DNA of 56,754 nucleotides. Source: an uncultured Eubacterium sp. (GTDB lineage Bacteria; Bacillota_A; Clostridia; Lachnospirales; Lachnospiraceae). Each line of letters starts with the position of its first letter. Position 1 is the first letter of the stretch. Shown here piece after piece: positions 51,890-56,754 of this stretch. The position numbers and the translations under genes were made by a program. The stretch covers positions 1 through 56,754 of the forward strand of contig CAJUSH010000017.1 of the NCBI GenBank assembly GCA_910589045.1, given 5' to 3'. The notes beneath the pieces were generated by a model. The model was given only the letters and a program-made list of their open reading frames with translations, was not told the DNA's origin and made no database searches.

Positions 51890-53428
51890 CTACCGCTCCT
51901 TCATATGATAATCCTTATCCGCATCGATCATCGCCAGCATCGCATCCGCAACCACAGGGTCAAACTGTGTGCCCTTTCCCTTCTCAATCTCTTCGCGCAC
52001 CACCTCCTGGGGAAGCACATCACGATAGCTGCGCCTGGAAGTCATGGCGTCATAGGCATCCGCAACGCCGATGATACGCGCCCACTCCGGTATATCCTCA
52101 CCGGCCAGCCCGTCGGGATAGCCCCTGCCGTCGTAGCGCTCATGGTGCCAGCGCGCACCGATCAAAAGATTCGGCATCTCCGTAATATGTTCTAAAATCT
52201 CCGTACCCACTGCCGGATGTGTCTTGATCAGCTCGTACTCCTCGTCCGTAAGCCGGTCGGTCTTGTTGATGATACTGCCCGGCACGCCGATCTTTCCGAT
52301 ATCGTGAAGCAGCCCTGCACAGTAGATCCCCTCCTGCTCCTGCACCGGCTTCCCAAGCTTTTCCGCCAGCTTTTTCGAATACCCGGCCACCCGTTTGGAA
52401 TGCCCGTTCGTATATTTATCCTTCGCGTCAATGGTGCCGGAAAGCGTTTCCATCAGCTGCGTCATCAGACGCTCCAGCTGCGCATTTTTCTTCTGCAGCT
52501 CTGCGGTGCGCTGGTCCACGTCCTGCTGCAGATCCTGCTTCTGGCTCTCCTGAGAAAGCGCCCTGCCAACCTTCTGAAGCAAAAGCTCCTCCTCGATGGG
52601 TACGGTCACATAATCAGAGCCGCCCTGACGCAGCATCCGCACAAGCAGCTTCTGATCCGTCTCCTCCGTGAGGAAAATAACCGGAATCGGCGCAGTACGC
52701 GCCGCGCCCTTGAGCAGCCGAAGCACCTCCAGGCCGTCCATATCGCAAAGCTTTCGCTCCAGAAGAATCAGATCCGGAAGATGCCCCTCCATATGCGCAA
52801 AAAGCGCCTGCCCGCTCGTCACCGCATGTACCTTATAGCGGCTGTTTAAAATCTCGTCCGCCCGCCTGCGGCAAAGCTTCCCGGATACCGCCACTAAAAT
52901 CTCCGCGGCAAGCTCCTCCTGGAGCCTGAGCTGGATGCTACACGCCATGGACGCCGCTGCCTCCTTCGGGTCAACGATCAGCTCCGGCGGCAGATAGGTC
53001 GCAAGCAGCTGCATCAGCATCGCCTCCCGCACCGGCTTTTTAAGGAAATCCGTAAAGCCCAGCCGCCTGCACGCCTCCTTCGCCTCAAAGCCGGACATGG
53101 ACGTCTGCATAATGAGCGGCGTATCCGTGTTCGGGTGATCCGTCTCCTCGCGTATCCTTTTTGCGATATCCACACCGTCCATATCCGCCATCTGATTGTC
53201 CACGAAAATCATGTGATACTTTCTCTCGTGCACCAGCTGCAGACACTCCGCTCCGGTGACCGCCAGATCCGCCTGTATCATCGTCTGCTTAAACAGCCCC
53301 AGCAAAATCTTCCAGTTCATCGGCAGATCATCCGCCAGCAGAATGCGCGCCTGCGGTGCAACCCCGCGCAGGACGGGCGCCTGCTCTTCCTTTTTGTCAA
53401 AATCCCGCGCTACAGCTTGCCTCTCCAT
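51890..53428 (-). CDS. Double-receiver HD-GYP protein
   Basis: A 512-residue response regulator. Receiver 1 (about 27-145) has DDLPMN and a normal acceptor in MIFVDNQMADMDG. Receiver 2 (about 185-300) has LILLERKLCDMDG, in which the expected acceptor Asp is Glu. A coiled coil at about 300-340 links to a complete HD-GYP domain (HDIGKIGVP, HPAVGTEIL, HHERYDGRGYPDGL, DAYDAMTS), which hydrolyses cyclic di-GMP. The start at 53428 overlaps the kinase end by 19 bases. It is the probable effector of the kinase. Confidence 0.92.
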   Translation of the reverse strand: MERQAVARDFDKKEEQAPVLRGVAPQARILLADDLPMNWKILLGLFKQTMIQADLAVTGAECLQLVHERKYHMIFVDNQMADMDGVDIAKRIREETDHPNTDTPLIMQTSMSGFEAKEACRRLGFTDFLKKPVREAMLMQLLATYLPPELIVDPKEAAASMACSIQLRLQEELAAEILVAVSGKLCRRRADEILNSRYKVHAVTSGQALFAHMEGHLPDLILLERKLCDMDGLEVLRLLKGAARTAPIPVIFLTEETDQKLLVRMLRQGGSDYVTVPIEEELLLQKVGRALSQESQKQDLQQDVDQRTAELQKKNAQLERLMTQLMETLSGTIDAKDKYTNGHSKRVAGYSKKLAEKLGKPVQEQEGIYCAGLLHDIGKIGVPGSIINKTDRLTDEEYELIKTHPAVGTEILEHITEMPNLLIGARWHHERYDGRGYPDGLAGEDIPEWARIIGVADAYDAMTSRRSYRDVLPQEVVREEIEKGKGTQFDPVVADAMLAMIDADKDYHMKER

Positions 53429-55773
53429 TCTTCAATAATCTCCTCACATGCCTCGGTATCCAGATCGGAAACCGCCTCGCACAGCCGCTCAAACAGCTTC
53501 CCGATCTCGCCCTCGTAACGGTAAGCCTCCATCGCGCTGATGACTGCCTCCATCGCATCCATATCCAGATTTTCGCCGGCGCTTATCAGCTCCGCAAAAA
53601 ACGTCTGCAGCTCCTCCGTCGAAAGTTCCCGGTCGGCGCTGCTTTTCTTTTCCTCGATACCGCACCACGGCTCCAGAACATCCCGGTAAGAATAATACTT
53701 TGCGAGCAGCGCTTCCGTCTCCGCATTGATGGTATCCAAATCCATTGCGTTTCCCGCTGCCTCGAGCCGCTCGGCCGCATCGGCCAGCCGCATCGCACCG
53801 ATCTGCCTGGAGGCGCTCTTTAAGGCGTGCACCTCCACCGTATAGCCCTTGTAATCCTTTGCGTCCCAGTGGGCGTGGATCAGCTTGCACTTTTTGTCGA
53901 TGACGCGGTAATACTCCTTGAGCACACTCCAGAAAAGCTTCTCGCTCCCGAGCTTGGAAAATGCTGCCTGGATATCCAGATCGCCGATCTGTGGAAGATC
54001 GGCATGCGCCACGGTCTGGGGCTTGAAATCCAGCACCTCGCCTCTGCGTATCTCCAGCTTCTCCGGCGGGAGCCATTTGCGCAGCAAATTCACCATCGTT
54101 TTCAGCTCCACGGGCTTCGCAAGAAAGTCGCTCAGGCCCTCCGCCAGAAACATTTCCTGCGCCCCGCCCACCGCGTTCGCCGAAAGCGCGATGATCGGAA
54201 GGGACGCATACTCGGGAAACAGCCGCCGGATCTCGTGCGTCGCCTCGACGCCGTCCATCTCCGGCATCATATGGTCCATAAATATAATGTCATAGGGCGC
54301 CTCGCTGCGCAGCTTATCGATAGCGGCCCTGCCCGAGAGCGCCGTATCGATGGTCATATGCAGCGGCTCCAGCAGCCCCTCCGTCACCGTCAGGTTGATG
54401 GCATTGTCATCCACCACGAGCACCCGGGCATCCGGCGCCAGAAACGTAAAGTAGCGCATCTCCGCATCCAGGTTTTCGGCCACCTCCTCCAGCGTCGTGA
54501 GGTCCGCGGGCGTCGCGTCCACAATCTTCTGGGGAAGCTGGAAGGAAAAGGTGCTGCCCACGCCGTAGACGCTTTCCACATGGATGCTTCCGTCCATCAG
54601 GTAAAGCAGCTGCTTCGTAATGGCAAGCCCGAGTCCCGTACCCTCGATGTTGCGGTTGCGCTTGCTGTCCACCTGCTGGAAGGAATTAAAGATCTTTTCG
54701 ATGTCCTCCGGCTTGATGCCGCTTCCCGTATCGGAAATTTCACACATCAACACGATCTCATCCTCACCCCGTTCACGGACGGAGACGGTCAGCTTCACAT
54801 TTCCCTGGCGGGTAAACTTTACCGCATTATTCAGAAGATTGATCAGAATCTGCTGCAGCCTGGTACTGTCCCCATAGAGCTTGCTCGGCAGATTTTTGGA
54901 AATGTCCGTGATCAGCTCCACATCCTTCTCGGTGATACGCGTGCGAATAATATTTAAAACGTTATGGAAAACGGTAAACGGCTCATATTCTACCTTTATG
55001 ATATCCATTTTGCCCGATTCGATTTTTGAGAAATCCAGAATATCATTGATGATCGTAAGCAGCGCATGGCCCGAGGATTTGATCTGCCGGATATAATTTC
55101 TCGCGTTGTCCGGCAGGTCCTCCCGCAGCGCCAGCTCCGCCATACCGATTACCGCGTTCATCGGCGTGCGGATCTCGTGGCTCATATTTGCAAGGAAATC
55201 CGACTTCATGCGCGCCGAATGCTCCAGCGCCGCCTTATCCATATAAAGCTGCCTGCCGTGATATGCCATGGAGGAAAGCACGCTCGCCAGAGAATAAAGT
55301 GCCTCCGACGCCTGGCGGATATACTCCCTGTCCAGAACCCGCACCTTTTTTACCGCCTCCACATACTCCTCCGGGTCAATGCCGAGACGCAGCGCCATCT
55401 TGCGGAAGCGATCCAGATCCGGCGGCTCCGCCAGCACCTGCCCGCCGATAAAGCTTCCAACCATGCGCTCCCCCACCATGATCGGCGCCGCAAAATCCAC
55501 CAGCCCCGCATGGCAGTCATAATCACAGGAATGCCCTGCCGCCATCGCAAGCTCACCGCCCCGCCTGTCGCAGAGCGCACAGCGAAACTCCCCGATTTTG
55601 GTAGAACGCGTGTACTTCATACAAAAATCCGTAAAATTAGAAGGCTGTGTAACCGGAACACCCGATACGTCCGTGGTGAGGGCCGCCATTCCGCTCACAC
55701 TGGAAAAGGCATCCTGCACGCACTGCAGCGTCTCCACGTTAATCAGCTCTGTCAAAGTTAAAAAATCAGCCAT
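53410..55773 (-). CDS. PocR-domain hybrid sensor histidine kinase with receiver and Hpt domain
   Basis: A 787-residue cytosolic sensor. Order: PocR ligand-binding domain (about 3-165; FCMKYTRSTKIGEFRCALCDRRGG and SCDYDCHAGLVDFAAPI), HisKA with MSHEIRTPMNAVIGMAELAL (about 195-215), HATPase (about 300-420), receiver with DDNAINLTV and IIFMDHMMPEMDG, and Hpt with VHALKSASRQIGA. No membrane helix is seen. A full internal phosphorelay can pass phosphate to the neighbouring HD-GYP protein and response regulator. The start at 55773 is chosen for the domain start; an upstream ATG adds seven residues. Confidence 0.92.
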   Translation of the reverse strand: MADFLTLTELINVETLQCVQDAFSSVSGMAALTTDVSGVPVTQPSNFTDFCMKYTRSTKIGEFRCALCDRRGGELAMAAGHSCDYDCHAGLVDFAAPIMVGERMVGSFIGGQVLAEPPDLDRFRKMALRLGIDPEEYVEAVKKVRVLDREYIRQASEALYSLASVLSSMAYHGRQLYMDKAALEHSARMKSDFLANMSHEIRTPMNAVIGMAELALREDLPDNARNYIRQIKSSGHALLTIINDILDFSKIESGKMDIIKVEYEPFTVFHNVLNIIRTRITEKDVELITDISKNLPSKLYGDSTRLQQILINLLNNAVKFTRQGNVKLTVSVRERGEDEIVLMCEISDTGSGIKPEDIEKIFNSFQQVDSKRNRNIEGTGLGLAITKQLLYLMDGSIHVESVYGVGSTFSFQLPQKIVDATPADLTTLEEVAENLDAEMRYFTFLAPDARVLVVDDNAINLTVTEGLLEPLHMTIDTALSGRAAIDKLRSEAPYDIIFMDHMMPEMDGVEATHEIRRLFPEYASLPIIALSANAVGGAQEMFLAEGLSDFLAKPVELKTMVNLLRKWLPPEKLEIRRGEVLDFKPQTVAHADLPQIGDLDIQAAFSKLGSEKLFWSVLKEYYRVIDKKCKLIHAHWDAKDYKGYTVEVHALKSASRQIGAMRLADAAERLEAAGNAMDLDTINAETEALLAKYYSYRDVLEPWCGIEEKKSSADRELSTEELQTFFAELISAGENLDMDAMEAVISAMEAYRYEGEIGKLFERLCEAVSDLDTEACEEIIEEWRGKL

Positions 55774-55818
55774 ACCCCTCATTCCCCCAAACATCCATTT
55801 TCCACGCGCTGTCCCTTC

Positions 55819-56703
55819 CTACCTGATGATCTCCGCAATCGTCTTTTTCAGGCGGTCGGTATCGATGGGCTTTAACAGATAGCCCCGCGGCTTCATCGCA
55901 AGCACCTCGCCGATGCGATCGCGGTCGGATACACCCGTCAGGAATACAACCGGTATATTCTTTGTCGCGGGATTCTCCAGTATCCGCTCATACACCTCCG
56001 CGCCGGTCTGCGTCGGCATCTCATAGTCCAGCAGGATAATATCCGTCTTTCGGGTTTCAAGAAATTTCAGGGCAACCTTGCCGCTGATCGCAGTCGCCAC
56101 GTCGTAATCCTGTCCGATGATCTCCTTCATCATTTTGAGCATGCCGGTGTCGTCATCCACCACCAGCACATGCTTACGCCGCTGCTGCTGCTTAAGTTCC
56201 GCCTTTGCCTCCTGCACGGCCGCTGCCGCCGCCGCAAGCGCTTCCTCCAGCGCATCCGACGACGCCTTCTTTTCCGCCTCCGCCGCTGCCTTTTCCTCGT
56301 CCTCCTTCATCTTCCTCGTGCGGGCCATCCGGTCGAGATAGTCCAGCAGCTGCTCCTCGATCTGCCTGCCCACCATGCCCTTGGCCCGTCGGATCTCGTG
56401 GTTTGCCATATTGGGCATAATGCGCTCAAACTCGGCACAGTTTGCTCCGTCGCCCACCAGAACGATAGGACATTGCATCTCCCGGAGCGCATCCTTGATA
56501 CGGCTCAGGCCTGAAAACTCATCCCGCGATTCATTGTGCAGACAGATCACCAGCGCATCCGGCTGGTAATACTTCAGGTGCCCCCGGATATCATCCACAC
56601 GCCTGCTGCAGCTGAGCATTTCGAAGCTGTCATACATCTGCGTAAAAAACTCGTAGATCAGCGTCTTATTCCCGCCGATCAGCAAAAGCTTATGTTTTCC
56701 CAT
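55819..56703 (-). CDS. Response regulator with N-terminal pseudo-receiver and coiled coil
   Basis: A 294-residue protein. Residues 1-120 look like a degenerate receiver (LLLIGGNKTLIYEFF ... DALVICLHNESRDEFSG) without the acceptor Asp. A long Ala/Glu/Lys-rich coiled coil (about 130-175) leads to a normal receiver (LVVDDDTGMLKMMKEI, IILLDYEMPTQTG, FLTGVSDRDR, YLLKPI). There is no output domain, so it probably acts through contacts or as a phosphate sink. It is first in the three-gene set. Start at ATG 56703. Confidence 0.88.
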   Translation of the reverse strand: MGKHKLLLIGGNKTLIYEFFTQMYDSFEMLSCSRRVDDIRGHLKYYQPDALVICLHNESRDEFSGLSRIKDALREMQCPIVLVGDGANCAEFERIMPNMANHEIRRAKGMVGRQIEEQLLDYLDRMARTRKMKEDEEKAAAEAEKKASSDALEEALAAAAAAVQEAKAELKQQQRRKHVLVVDDDTGMLKMMKEIIGQDYDVATAISGKVALKFLETRKTDIILLDYEMPTQTGAEVYERILENPATKNIPVVFLTGVSDRDRIGEVLAMKPRGYLLKPIDTDRLKKTIAEIIR

Positions 56704-56754
56704 TTCTATAATCCGCCTTTCCGCTTCGCGAAAGCCACCGATGGGGTTATGAAA

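Overview
The window looks like chromosomal DNA of an anaerobic, G+C-richer Clostridia, probably Lachnospiraceae-like. This is inferred from strong AGGAGG-type ribosome sites, the anaerobic (CbiK/CbiC/CbiF/CbiH/CbiL/CbiP) corrin route, a Firmicutes-type cobalamin riboswitch, PocR-type sensors, DegV, and RACo-like and MtaA-like corrinoid proteins. Most genes lie on the minus strand. No rRNA, CRISPR array, transposase or phage module was seen.

Region 1 (1-1160, minus): a metallo-beta-lactamase-fold tail running off the left edge, a tiny ORF, a GNAT acetyltransferase and a decayed LytTR-type fragment. Region 2 (1162-18721, minus): a long, tightly packed operon. It encodes tetrapyrrole entry (hemA, hemC, a cobA-hemD fusion), part of the anaerobic corrin route (cbiL, cbiF, cbiH, cbiC, cbiP, cbiB, cobT), a RACo-like corrinoid reactivase, a FecBCD/BtuCDF-type importer and an ABC-2 transporter pair. 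cbiA, cbiD, cbiE, cbiT, cbiG, cbiJ, cobU, cobS, hemB and hemL are not in the window.

Region 3 (18750-24590): an exported tetrapyrrole/cobalt-linked locus. It has a lipoprotein version of the cobaltochelatase CbiK behind a cobalamin riboswitch, a lipoprotein with two NEAT-like domains, a membrane-anchored protein with one such domain, a corrinoid protein of the methyltransferase type, and a divergent PocR-AraC regulator. Region 4 (24703-35320): two MtaA-type (UroD-fold) methyltransferases, a DUF2284 metalloprotein, a rhamnose-mutarotase-like protein, a LacI regulator fused to a solute-binding domain, and a complete sugar ABC importer. A near-identical operator-like sequence stands upstream of the regulator/methyltransferase promoters and upstream of the importer. 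Together with the corrinoid protein and the reactivase this suggests corrinoid-dependent demethylation of an imported, possibly methylated, sugar-like compound.

Region 5 (35683-41479): tRNA-Gly(GCC), a membrane protein, a chemoreceptor paired with a solute-binding lipoprotein, and a secreted GH5-CBM2 glucanase. Region 6 (41575-51887): proA, proB, a 5-formyl-THF cyclo-ligase/FolC fusion, a P-type ATPase, DegV, a transglutaminase-like lipoprotein, a DUF5721-like protein and a signal peptidase II homologue. Region 7 (51890-56703): a three-gene phosphorelay with a PocR-domain hybrid kinase, an HD-GYP effector and a two-part response regulator. All functional statements come from motif reading alone; no database search was run.
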